NCBI GenBank assembly: GCA_038496445.1
Contig: JALMLS010000215.1
Coordinates: 186,001 to 250,000 of the forward strand
DNA length: 64,000 nt
Source: Trichosphaerium sp. ATCC 40318
Lineage: Eukaryota; Discosea; Flabellinia; Trichosidae
Direction of reading: 5' to 3'
Shown one piece after another: positions 24,666 through 33,845 of this stretch; within the stretch, counting starts at the first letter, position 1, and each line of letters starts with the position of its first letter. Under the pieces are notes generated by a model. That model saw only the letters and a program-made list of their open reading frames with translations, searched no databases and was not told where the DNA came from. The translations under genes were made by a program, and so were the position numbers.

Positions 24666-26190
24666 ATGGACTTCAATAATTTTCCACCCGAAATCGCTCT
24701 GGCGATCATTGAGTCTATGGACGGTATCGACAGAGTGTTTTTTTCTGGTGTAAGCAATTTCTGGCGCTCATACGTGTTTAATATGCCCAAAATGGCTGTA
24801 CGTTCAATAAAAACAATAAAAACGAGCTGAAAAAGGCTAACAGTAAAGTTTAGCGCACAGTACCGTACTTGGTTGCTGAGACAAGGCCAATACTCGTATT
24901 CCATGGCGATATTGCGTTACCTGGTAACGACGATCTTACCATATCTATTAAAATAGCTGACTACATCGTTTACGAGTCTATGGTGCGTTCAAATCACATG
25001 AGTTGGTAAATGACTCAAAGGGAGTCCATCTCTATCATAATACAACCAAAACAAAAAGTTCGCTCACATTTTCTCGTTTAACTTTTTGCTGTAGATGTAT
25101 GTTTGTTTTCACCGTAAGACCAAGCCACAAAAGTATATCGTACGCTTGTTAAGTTTTCGATTTTTTTTTACCTCGCGTTGTGCACGTGATTTGGAATATT
25201 AGATAAATATGGACTGGAACTTTATGTTCTGTGTCTTTAAGTCATTGTGGTAATAAGTTGTAGGTCTGCAAATACGAAGCTGATGCAAGGTTCAACCAGA
25301 GTGATTTTGAAGTTGTGTTCGAGTTTTCAAATAGCAAGGCAGCTGAGAATGGAGTAACTATGTTGGTTGTTTCTAACGACCTTCAAGTGATTCTTAACCA
25401 CTCAAAGAACCAAACAACAATATACAAAAAGTCGTTAATCAATACAACAAAAAAGATTGTTAAACTAACGAAAAGATTCTCAAAGACAACACCACAACCT
25501 TGGTCATATGTTCCTAACTTTAAAGATCCAAACACATCTATGTGCTACATGAGAGTTGAAGGAGAATATACTTTATGTAGCTTGGATACAAACTTCACAC
25601 CAACAAAGTTGAAGGTGAGTCATGTTTTAGTTTTTTACTTTAGTTGTTGACTTGCGCCAGGTTGCTCATTTGACTATGGTTGCTAAGAGCTTTACTGTTA
25701 CTGCTAAGGGGCACTTTATTGTTGTTGTAAACGGTAGGCTAATGGTTCTCGGAGGAAAGGGATGGAGTAATCTAAACCCAAAGTCAACGCGCCAATACAT
25801 ATCAGTGACATCCGACGAGCGTGGTGTAGTTGTTGCTGTTGCTACTATCAACTATGATTGGCGTATAATCGTTGGTGTAGTGAAGGATACGGATGGCGTA
25901 TGTACGCTTGATATACTCTTTACTATACAACACAATTATCCGATTACCAAGGCGTTCATACATAAATGTACGTTCAGTATTATCACGTGATAAATCACAA
26001 AATTATACTTATTTCTGGTTGTTTGCTAATATTACCCTTTTTAGCTCTTGTTTATATTACTGATACTCGTACTACTGGTCTAACTTTGACTAAGCGTCGT
26101 TGTTGGTTACCTGGTGTCGATATTAAATTCAGTACTCGACCTGTTTCAAACAATCAAATGAATAAACTAGAGGGAGAAAAGACACTTTAG
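24666..26190 (+). CDS. F-box-like protein, unknown C-terminal domain
   Basis: The ATG at 24666 opens MDFNNFPPEIALAIIESMDG followed by RVFFSGVSNFWRSYV, an F-box-like helix pair at residues about 5-38. A first intron begins GTACGT near 24796. The next exon reads FSAQYRTWLLRQGQYSYSM, then a possible 33-nt intron. Downstream exons (about 25264-25613 and 25661-25966) give a beta-rich domain (KFVVVFEFSN-like, KGHFIVVVNGRLMVLGGKGW, DERGVVVAVATINYDWRIIV). The final exon ends CWLPGVDIKFSTRPVSNNQM with stop at 26190. The domain after the F-box may be a substrate-binding beta-structure; I do not recognise it. The intron near 25966 contains TATCACGTGATA. Confidence 0.6.
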
Positions 26191-26622
26191 AGAACTGTTG
26201 TAAAAAAATCTTGGTCTGAAAGAACCAACTATTGTCAACAAATTATTAATTCCAATCACCACTTCACAAAAAGTCCACTTCGTAGACCTAGCATTGCATA
26301 ACAATCTTTTTTTTTTTTGGTTCATACAAGTACTTTTCAAGCTTGGCTTATCTCTTGGGCATGAAATCTCTCTTTCCTACCAATAGTGAGTCTTCTTGTG
26401 GTTCAACAATAGTGCGCTTGTGTTACTGAAGCAACTTATTTTGAACTAAGTGAACTTCAATAAGAGGTGATGACACCAACTATCTCAAGTTTTACAAATA
26501 TATCGGTTTCAATACCGATTCATGCTACAGCATAGTACGTGTTATTAGATCATCCAGGCTAGAAGAAACAAAGGTCAGAGTATGTATCAAGAACGCTTGG
26601 AGGAAAACTTAGCACTGGTGGC
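26191..26622. other. Host sequence before the full-length LINE
   Basis: No complete gene was seen. The open stretch MYQERLEENLALVAKRQHD at 26582 reaches the insertion point; in the empty site it would stop at once (TGA after HD). A similar segment (HRLEDNLG) appears after the element near 32380, so a diverged local duplication is possible. Confidence 0.35.
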
Positions 26623-26640
26623 TAAAAGGCAACATGATTG
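26623..26640 (+). repeat. Target-site duplication, left copy (full-length LINE)
   Basis: The 18-mer TAAAAGGCAACATGATTG is repeated exactly at 32279-32296. Confidence 0.88.
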
Positions 26641-26737
26641 GGAGCCCGCCTTAACTGCGCGGGGAGTGCATCACCTCTTCACTATTTTACGTTCTAACTA
26701 TTATGTTACGCTAGTTAGAATAACGGTAGTGCTGGTT

Positions 26738-28273
26738 ATGCCTACTTTATACCTTACAAGCTATACATTTCCCCTTAGTAAACATTATTTAGAACGTTAC
26801 AACAACTACCACTGTAGTGACAATAAACCCATTATTCAGCATTTTGTACATACTTCTTTTATGATTTATCCGTATGACATTGTAGTCATGCGTATCAACG
26901 ATACATGGTCCGTAGTCAATACCAAGGCAAAACCAAGTTATCCACAAAAAATTCATCATCAACATTTTTACAAAAAATCCTACTTTACAGAAAACAATAT
27001 TCATCTGTATTTTAAAATATCACGTGGAAAATTTTGTATTTCAGATTTTCTTTCCAAAGTGCAATTCGCTCATATAGAAAATTGCAAAAATTTGGTAATT
27101 TCTACTATGGATAATGACACGTATGCAAATTATGTGAATGCCCTCACCATGGTCCAATCCATTACCACTACTCACTACAAACGATTAACAACGATGGCAG
27201 TAAATCAACAAATTGACCAAGTTATGGATGAACTTCCTGAAATCCAAAGAATCTCAGTCTTCAAAAACACGATCGAAAAAGTATGTATTGATATGTCCAA
27301 GTCCAATGACAATCAATTACAAGAAAGCGCTCAACAAGGAAGAATCGTGTGGATTATTAAACTTGAGATTTATCCAGATCTGATCCAAGGTGTTAGACCC
27401 AAACAATTCATTTCCGATGATCTTCAAGCCAAGTTCAATCTAGCTAAACGTGCTATTCATGAAGTAATCAAGAGCGAAAGTGAACATATCATTACGGCTA
27501 AGGAGTTCCCTTTCAATACTACGATTTCTATGTATGCTTCTCCGTCTGTTATAGATGATATCCAAGAACTTCGCGGTAATCTCAAGAAAGATGGATTCAA
27601 CGTTATTACTATTGCCCACAACTCGACCAAAATAGTTATCTCTGGTTTCGAAATCACGGAAGGAGAAAAAGAGATGCGTTTTCTTTGTAACGCATTCTGT
27701 GAAGCTATGGGAGTCAAACTTCTCGACTTTCGAAGATGGAAAACTGAAACGTTTCATTATCCGACGAATGGTTGTGTTTTCTTGTGCTCAAAGATTATCG
27801 CAGGATTTGAAAAATTCCAAGTTCTCAAGAGAAATAAACATCATCTGGTTTTTAAGGTGTTTAAAAGCGCTAAGGACTTCAGAAGTGCCCAACAATACGC
27901 AGACACAGTACAATTTCTCTCCGAAAACGAAATAGAAAGTTTTAGATTGGGAAAAAGAAAGAACGAAACTGCTGTCAATCCTGTTCAACCGAAGCGCCCA
28001 AGAAAGATTGTTGCTCCTTACAATCCTCAACAACCGACTGTCTGTGACCCAGATGTTCCAATGCAACCTGTTCAAATACAACAATTTGACGATCAATATG
28101 AGAAGGATAAAGTTATACGCGAACGAGCCTTTATTGATGCACTTAAACAACATATGGCACTAGAAAGACCAAAGAGAATTGCAAAGGGAGTCGATCCGGA
28201 GTTTAAAGAAGATGAGATTACCCAGCTGCGTATCGCCTTCTATAAAAATAACCCTCTTAACCCAAAAAAATGA
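26738..28273 (+). CDS. LINE ORF1 protein
   Basis: The open frame extends back to 26582, but its first 20 codons are host sequence and the target-site duplication, so the first in-element ATG at 26738 is the likely start (about 511 aa). The protein is Lys- and Asn-rich and lacks a CCHC knuckle. The middle (about 27100-27750) is mixed alpha/beta, with IVWIIKLEIYPDLIQG and KIVISGFEITEGEKEMR. The C-terminus is basic and Pro-rich (QPKRPRKIVAPYNPQQP) and then charged. ORF1 proteins of LINEs bind the element RNA and act as chaperones; that is inferred from position, since no known fold was recognised. Confidence 0.7.
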   Translation: MPTLYLTSYTFPLSKHYLERYNNYHCSDNKPIIQHFVHTSFMIYPYDIVVMRINDTWSVVNTKAKPSYPQKIHHQHFYKKSYFTENNIHLYFKISRGKFCISDFLSKVQFAHIENCKNLVISTMDNDTYANYVNALTMVQSITTTHYKRLTTMAVNQQIDQVMDELPEIQRISVFKNTIEKVCIDMSKSNDNQLQESAQQGRIVWIIKLEIYPDLIQGVRPKQFISDDLQAKFNLAKRAIHEVIKSESEHIITAKEFPFNTTISMYASPSVIDDIQELRGNLKKDGFNVITIAHNSTKIVISGFEITEGEKEMRFLCNAFCEAMGVKLLDFRRWKTETFHYPTNGCVFLCSKIIAGFEKFQVLKRNKHHLVFKVFKSAKDFRSAQQYADTVQFLSENEIESFRLGKRKNETAVNPVQPKRPRKIVAPYNPQQPTVCDPDVPMQPVQIQQFDDQYEKDKVIRERAFIDALKQHMALERPKRIAKGVDPEFKEDEITQLRIAFYKNNPLNPKK

Positions 28274-28496
28274 TGGTTAGACTAATAAATACATCATTTA
28301 CGTTGACTTACCCTTTTTTGCTGTTTTCTTACCCTTTTTTGTTGTTTTCTCTTGTGTTTCTGCTTCGTAGGGTCCTTTGGTTGTGTCGGCTCTGTTTTTA
28401 TAGAAAAATACAAATTTGTAACCATTCTTTTATTTTTGTGTCTTTTCTAGTAAGTTATAGGTTTGCCTACGCGTGGTTTGGGTTATATGATCTTCT

Positions 28497-31187
28497 ATGA
28501 CTAAGTTCAAAACAGTTAAGCTGGCTACAGCCAATATACGCGGCTTCAGTAATTTTGACATGGTGCGTGAGCTCTCGTACAACCTTAAGTGTAATATTTT
28601 ATGTTCCACGGAAACAAATTCTTTTCAAGAGCACAGACGCAAAACAATTTCAACAGATGAAGGTAGAGGTACAGGTGTGGCGTTAACAGCAATCAAAGGA
28701 AAAAATCCTGTTCTTATCAATTCTTTGGATGGACGCATTCTTGTCGCTGAGGTGGAGTGTAATGGCGTCAAACTAAAGATAGCTACGATTTACGCTAAAT
28801 CAAATAGTTCTAACCAATTTTGGCTTAAAGTATTCGAAGCAGTGGCAGAATGCGATATAATTACTGGTGACTTTAACTTGCGCATAGAGAATAAGAAGTC
28901 TTTAAAAACGTACGCATTACTTCTTAATCTGGGATTCATAGATGCAGCTGTCAAATTTCATAAAGTGCTCCCTACACATGAAAAAGGCGGTAGACTGGAT
29001 CTGCTTCTTGTCTCTAAAACGCTAGCTACAAATTTAAAGTCATTCAAGATCCTAGAAATGCCTTTATTTGAGTTGGATCACTCAATTCTTCTAGCTACGT
29101 TTGAATTTGGTCCTCGTCTCCCTCGTCCTTTTCGTATTAATCCTGTTTTGTTTAAAGAGGTCTATAAAGACACTAAGATATGTGATTTGACCTTTGGACC
29201 CCTCCCAATAGACTATTTGCGTGACAAATTGGAACTGATGAATCGTTTCAAAAAAACTCAAACTAATCTTATATTTAAGAAAAATGCAAGAATAAACGTG
29301 TTGGCAGATGTCCTATCCAACAAACACACAGCTACAGTCAAGGACCTTCTGGAATACAATAATCTTATCAGAGAAAAAAAGGAATTTACATGTGTCGCTG
29401 CCTCTCTGGATAAGGATAAATATAATGAAATTCCATCAGCACAATTAACTAGATTGCTAAAAGGAAGAAATTCAGCCAGAGTTATAGAAGAACTTCGTTG
29501 TACCTGGAATGGTACATCATCCAAAGATGTCAAAGCTATCTTATCTACAAGTGTTCGCTTTTACAAGCACCTATATGACGACCTGATTGTAGATGAGACC
29601 GTATTAAAACAAGTAAGCAATTTATGGAATCCTAAAGTCTTTGTAGATCTCCAAAATAAATTAAACAGTAAGATTGAAGAAGAGGAGGTAGAAGAGGTAA
29701 TAGATAAGATGCCAACGAACAAAGCTCCAGGCCCGAATGGCCTTTCTGCGTGCGTCTATAAAACAATGAAGAATGTCTTTGTTCCCTCTTTAACATCTCT
29801 TTTCAATGACTTCATTCAACAAGGATGTGTGGATCAATTTTTATGTAAAGGTACCATTATTCCAATATTTAAGAAGGGTGATCCTACATTAATGGCTAAT
29901 TACAGACCTATAACTCTTACTAACGTTGATTATAAAATTTTAATGAAAGTTTTTTATAATCATATGACTCCTATAATGTCCAAGGTTATTCTCAAAACTC
30001 AGAATGGATTTATTCCAGGCAGAGACATAGTAGATAACGTGATAGCAGCTTTGGAAGCCATAGCTTACAACAAAAAACACTCAAAATGGCTTAGGATGAT
30101 AGCTTATGATTTCAAAAAAGCATTTGATTCATGCAGTCATACAGCGCTGAAACTTTTCCTAACAAAAATAGGATTCTCAAAAAAAATTGCTGATATGCTA
30201 GTTCAAGCGCTTAAACTAGATGTACAAGTTAGGATTAACAACGTAGTTAGTGAGGAAACATTCTGCACTAAGAGAGGTACAGGACAGGGGAATCCTATCA
30301 GCCCATATTTTTTCGCCATTATGGTGGAACCTCTTAATTGGATCATCAATCACGAGGCTTATATTAAAGGAGCTGAGATGAGTATTGATAACTGGCTTAA
30401 GAACCTCTTCTTCGCTGATGATCTCTTGTTGTTAGCTAGTTCCGTAGATGATATAGATGAAATGAATTATTGGTTAACAAGATATGGCAAAGCAACCGGT
30501 CTACAAATCAATGAGAAAAAGTGTTTTCAAGCAAATATTTCAGGTTTAGACGACGATAATAGTAAGGTCTTCGACACAGGTACAAGTATTAGATACTTGG
30601 GTTTTACTCTTAGTGATGATGGACTGAATTTCGATTGGAATAGTGCGATACACAAGATAGCTCTACAACTCATCAAATGGAAACCGCTATGCAAAACAAT
30701 TCGCCAAAAAATTAATGTTTTTAAATCATATGCTCAGTCCCAACTAATCTACTTTACTAGACCACTTTCTATTCCTCCAAGTGCAACAGCTAAACTTATT
30801 AACGTCTGTAATTGGTTCTTGTGGGATGTGTCAAGAGTATATGATAAATACCGAAAGTATTCTCGCGTTTCCTGGTCGCAACTCTCTCTCCCATACAAAA
30901 ATGGTGGTTTTTCGTTAAGTTCCATATCTCAAATTAGTAACGCATTTAAAGCATCATTATGGGAACGTCACCTAACAACAGACACACTGTACAAAACGGT
31001 ATGGAATAATAAGTCACATCTTAGTGAAGTTTGCAGAAAACAATTTGATTCTTTTAATGTGGTTCCAAATTCCAATTATAGAAAAGTTAAATTTTATTCT
31101 TTAATTTTAAGAAAAAGAATTATCCCTCGCCTTAAACCCCACTTCAGAAAAACTACATCTTTAACTCATCCATACTCCTACTACTAA
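28497..31187 (+). CDS. LINE ORF2: AP endonuclease and reverse transcriptase
   Basis: This is an 896-codon frame. Residues 1-235 are an exonuclease-endonuclease-phosphatase domain: LATANIRGF, the TETN motif, TGDFNLR and the terminal LDHSILLA. The reverse transcriptase spans about 400-720, with NKAPGPNGLSA, the YRPITLTN block, YDFKKAFD (motif A), GTGQGNPISPYFF (motif B) and FFADDLLLLA (motif C, catalytic DD), followed by LQINEKKC. The start ATG at 28497 follows a short T-rich leader. The frame stops at 31185-31187, about 30 codons after an A5 tract at 31148-31152. The truncated copy has A6 at the same place and stays in frame with the C-terminal domain there, so this copy has lost one base. Confidence 0.92.
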   Translation: MTKFKTVKLATANIRGFSNFDMVRELSYNLKCNILCSTETNSFQEHRRKTISTDEGRGTGVALTAIKGKNPVLINSLDGRILVAEVECNGVKLKIATIYAKSNSSNQFWLKVFEAVAECDIITGDFNLRIENKKSLKTYALLLNLGFIDAAVKFHKVLPTHEKGGRLDLLLVSKTLATNLKSFKILEMPLFELDHSILLATFEFGPRLPRPFRINPVLFKEVYKDTKICDLTFGPLPIDYLRDKLELMNRFKKTQTNLIFKKNARINVLADVLSNKHTATVKDLLEYNNLIREKKEFTCVAASLDKDKYNEIPSAQLTRLLKGRNSARVIEELRCTWNGTSSKDVKAILSTSVRFYKHLYDDLIVDETVLKQVSNLWNPKVFVDLQNKLNSKIEEEEVEEVIDKMPTNKAPGPNGLSACVYKTMKNVFVPSLTSLFNDFIQQGCVDQFLCKGTIIPIFKKGDPTLMANYRPITLTNVDYKILMKVFYNHMTPIMSKVILKTQNGFIPGRDIVDNVIAALEAIAYNKKHSKWLRMIAYDFKKAFDSCSHTALKLFLTKIGFSKKIADMLVQALKLDVQVRINNVVSEETFCTKRGTGQGNPISPYFFAIMVEPLNWIINHEAYIKGAEMSIDNWLKNLFFADDLLLLASSVDDIDEMNYWLTRYGKATGLQINEKKCFQANISGLDDDNSKVFDTGTSIRYLGFTLSDDGLNFDWNSAIHKIALQLIKWKPLCKTIRQKINVFKSYAQSQLIYFTRPLSIPPSATAKLINVCNWFLWDVSRVYDKYRKYSRVSWSQLSLPYKNGGFSLSSISQISNAFKASLWERHLTTDTLYKTVWNNKSHLSEVCRKQFDSFNVVPNSNYRKVKFYSLILRKRIIPRLKPHFRKTTSLTHPYSYY

Positions 31188-31237
31188 ATAAATTCAAGGA
31201 AGTCAGTTATATTAGAGACATTGTATGGAGATTTATT

Positions 31238-31837
31238 ATGAGATGTCTTCCAGTTACACATAAAAAAGATGCGTTCCCTCCAGAAAAGCATGAAGAAATT
31301 TTCTTTGATTGGGCAGTGCCTAGTAAAATAATGGAAGTAGTATTTGATTTGTTAACCTTTTGTAAACCAGATGAATCACTTAAGATCTCTTTAGATAAAT
31401 GCAAGACAGTACATCATTTGTTAGAAATTGGAATTATACTAGCATTAACCTGGATAATACGTAATGACATTAAGCATGGTGTTCCAGCAAATAAGTGGTT
31501 GGCAGGACAACAAATCAGATACAAGTTTATAAATTGGATGATTATTGCCATGTACAACGGAACAGTCAAAAATATAGATTGGATGTACAAAAGTGAAACG
31601 ACTAGTAGATGGACAACTGATAGATACAAATGTCATGTTCAGATGGACTATAAGGATGTATTATCAGAACAAAACAGCTTACGAAGATTACAGATGAATA
31701 CACCAGCGTTTGTCGTGGGTAGTGGAATAGATGAAATATTACCTGATGGTACTATAATTTTAAGTAAATTTTTACAACCTACTAACGATAGAAGAATATC
31801 AAAACCAGTTCATAGATTAGGTTCTGTTTATAATTAA
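31238..31837 (+). pseudogene. LINE ORF2 C-terminal domain, frame-shifted from ORF2
   Basis: The frame encodes 199 aa from MRCLPVTHKKD to LGSVYN. It is open further upstream through SYIRDIVWRFI to about 31153, overlapping the end of ORF2 in another frame. Homology with 23608-24207 shows both parts once formed one protein. It resembles the region after the RT in other LINEs, where a Zn-finger-like or connection domain sits, but no CCHC pattern was seen. Confidence 0.7.
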
Positions 31838-31986
31838 TAGTTTTAAGGTCGCGTTCCCTCCTAATTTGCTTCGCAAATTTGGAGCCGTTTGCGCTCCCTA
31901 TACTGAGGCACCGCACCTAGTGTGTAGTCCTTAATTTAATATTATTCTTTTCTTTCTTGGGGGGGAAATAGGTCCTTGAACTAATT

Positions 31987-32031
31987 TGCCCCTATAGGCC
32001 CTCCAACTATTTTGCCCCTATAGGCCCTCAA
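31987..32031 (+). repeat. Two 24-bp direct repeats in the LINE 3' UTR
   Basis: The core TTTGCCCCTATAGGCCCTC occurs twice in a row, with CCTATAGG itself palindromic. The truncated copy lacks this block, so it is an insertion or expansion specific to one lineage of the element. Confidence 0.7.
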
Positions 32032-32278
32032 AGGTTATGTTTTTAATTCCCCCCCAACCCCCCTTTTTTCTTTCTTTTTCTCTTTCCGTTTAATCATTTT
32101 CTTATTCACACCTAATGATTTTATCTATATATTGAGTCAGTATACTGTTGAGAAGGAACTTATTGCACAATGAATTTATTTTTAAATTTATCTAAATTAT
32201 GTAACCAATACAATGTAACAAATCTATATGTAATAAAGTAGGCGCTAGCGCGCTGCCTCTTATTCTAAAAAAAAAAAA

Positions 32279-32296
32279 TAAAAGGCAACATGATTG
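32279..32296 (+). repeat. Target-site duplication, right copy (full-length LINE)
   Basis: This is an exact copy of 26623-26640, directly after the poly(A) tail. Confidence 0.88.
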
Positions 32297-32537
32297 ATCT
32301 AGTACACATGTTATCTTGTACACGTGTTATTTATACAAAATTTGGAACCCACTCTCCAATACAAACTTTGGCATAAGCATGAACATCGTTTGGAAGATAA
32401 TTTAGGGATTTATTGCTTGAAAGGAGGACTTTACACCTTATCTAGACAAGTTCATTGTTTTTTGATCGATGACACAGTAGAAATCATTTGAAATATTCTA
32501 CCTCGTTTACCTGTGGCACTAATCCATCAGCAGAATG

Positions 32538-33230
32538 TCACCATTCAGGGTTGTAGACGAAAGAGCAGTAGCGGTCTACAAGCGCTATTTTTGTACCAGG
32601 AAGTACCTTTTGAACGTCATCTGTAACTTTAGTGGATATTAAATCTATTGTGTACACCCGAAAGTGCTTTAACACCTTCATCTGTCACTTTTGTATCCAA
32701 GTTTGATTTCGTGGACACCAGCAAGTGCTTTAACGCCTTCATGTCACAGAAGTATATGTTAAATCTAGTATGAACACCTCTGAGCTCTTTTATGCCTTTA
32801 TCAATAACTTTTGTTTGTTGCAAGTTTATTGTGAACACTTCATCTGTAATACCTTTACATTTTTTTAAATTGATATGATGAACACCAGATAGGAGTCTAA
32901 CGCTATAGTCGGTAACAGAAGAATGTACAAGATGAAGTGTATGTACACCAGAAAGCAAAGCTACTGCTTTGTCTTGCCAATCTTCATGCCACTCGGGGGA
33001 ATAGATTATGATTGTGGAGTTTCTTAAGATACCGTAGTATCTGGACATAGATCAAGCATCTTCCACAGAACTGATTCTTATGAGAGAGTATCCAATAATA
33101 TCATGAACGATAGAGCAAAACAAGTGACACGATGCAGCAACTGCGAAACGTGTAGTGGTCGTGTTTTTAAAGATATGGGCAAGAATCTCTGTCGGCAAGT
33201 CCAGTATCTTCGTCCTAGCACTAAAGCATG
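32538..33230 (-). pseudogene. Decayed F-box/LRR gene
   Basis: The minus strand starts with an F-box (ILDLPTEILAHIFKN, then SCHLFCSIVHDIIGYSLI) that aligns with the intact gene at 10740. An in-frame TGA follows EDA at about 33056. The same frame then continues (ILRNSTIIIYSPEWHED) into LRRs of the GVHTIDL type. At least two short deletions shift frame further down: GVHTRFNIY and GVHNRFNIH both stand where GVHTIDL is expected, each consistent with a lost dinucleotide. The relic ends at a TGA at 32538. Stop plus frameshifts make a functional protein unlikely. No ATG was fixed for the start. Confidence 0.75.
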
Positions 33231-33558
33231 GTGTTAATAATTAGCGAGTAAGGTTAGGTATAAAAGTGTTTCAGCGACGCTAGTACCTTTCAGTTTGGAT
33301 ATTAATTGTCACGTGTTGTGAAGCGGGTTGTGAAATAAGTATTTAACTTTAAGTCGCTCTTACGTGCTCTTTAACGAACGCATAAAGACACTCACTGCTT
33401 TTACAATAGAGAAATACATTGGCAATCATTTGTATTGCCTTATAAGATAGTTTCACACGATTTTGATAAGCAGAGGATTCATGGAAACCACTTGTCTGTT
33501 GCGGACGATGGTTTTCGGCGCAATTTGCGATACTACCTTGATAACTTAACAACTAATC
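33231..33558. other. Intergenic between the F-box relic and a small ORF
   Basis: Nothing coding was recognised. One CACGTG lies at about 33310. Confidence 0.4.
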
Positions 33559-33699
33559 ATGCACACACTAGAGGCGCAAGTACGTACACAAAATATCTGT
33601 TTGGAGCATGGCTTGAAAGCGCCAGCTGAAGGTAAAATCAATCGTATGACAAAATCCTGGTACGATCACAATGCTGCTAAGCAGGTTGGCTGGGCATAA
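33559..33699 (+). CDS. Small ORF, 46 aa, unknown
   Basis: A single frame runs from ATG 33559 to TAA 33697-33699. It is basic at the end (GKINRMTKSWYDHNAAKQVG) and looks protein-like, but it is short. It could be the last exon of a small housekeeping gene whose earlier exons lie between 33300 and 33550. I do not recognise it. Confidence 0.3.
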   Translation: MHTLEAQVRTQNICLEHGLKAPAEGKINRMTKSWYDHNAAKQVGWA

Positions 33700-33845
33700 A
33701 GAATTAAAGTATTTTTGCTTAGTTTTGTAAATTTGGGAGTCTTTATTGGCTTTGATGTAACAATTAGATTAAGCGGTACACTTGGTGTGGCGTTGAAAGT
33801 AATAAAGTTGTATTGAAGCAGCTTCTTAGTGTATTCGAGAATTAG

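Larger units (their letters stand above)
26641..32278 (+). mobile_element. Full-length non-LTR retrotransposon (APE-type LINE)
   Basis: The element is about 5.64 kb. It begins GGAGCCCGCC and ends with A12 at 32267-32278, between perfect 18-bp target-site duplications. It has a 5' UTR of about 100 bp or less, ORF1, a gap of about 220 nt, ORF2 with AP endonuclease and reverse transcriptase, a C-terminal domain now out of frame, and a 3' UTR of about 430 bp. The 3' UTR includes homopolymeric G and C runs and two copies of a 24-bp unit (GCCCCTATAGGCCCTC core, 31987-32031). The terminal 45 bp are GC-rich and shared with the truncated copy, a likely recognition site for the element's own reverse transcriptase. 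Confidence 0.93.

Noticed and set aside
26582-26737. Longer ORF1 starting at host ATG 26582
   Set aside because: The first 20 codons are host DNA and the target-site duplication, so this extension is a chance fusion.
33056-33058. In-frame TGA in the F-box relic as selenocysteine or recoding
   Set aside because: The gene also has frameshifts, and F-box proteins are not selenoproteins, so decay is the simpler view.
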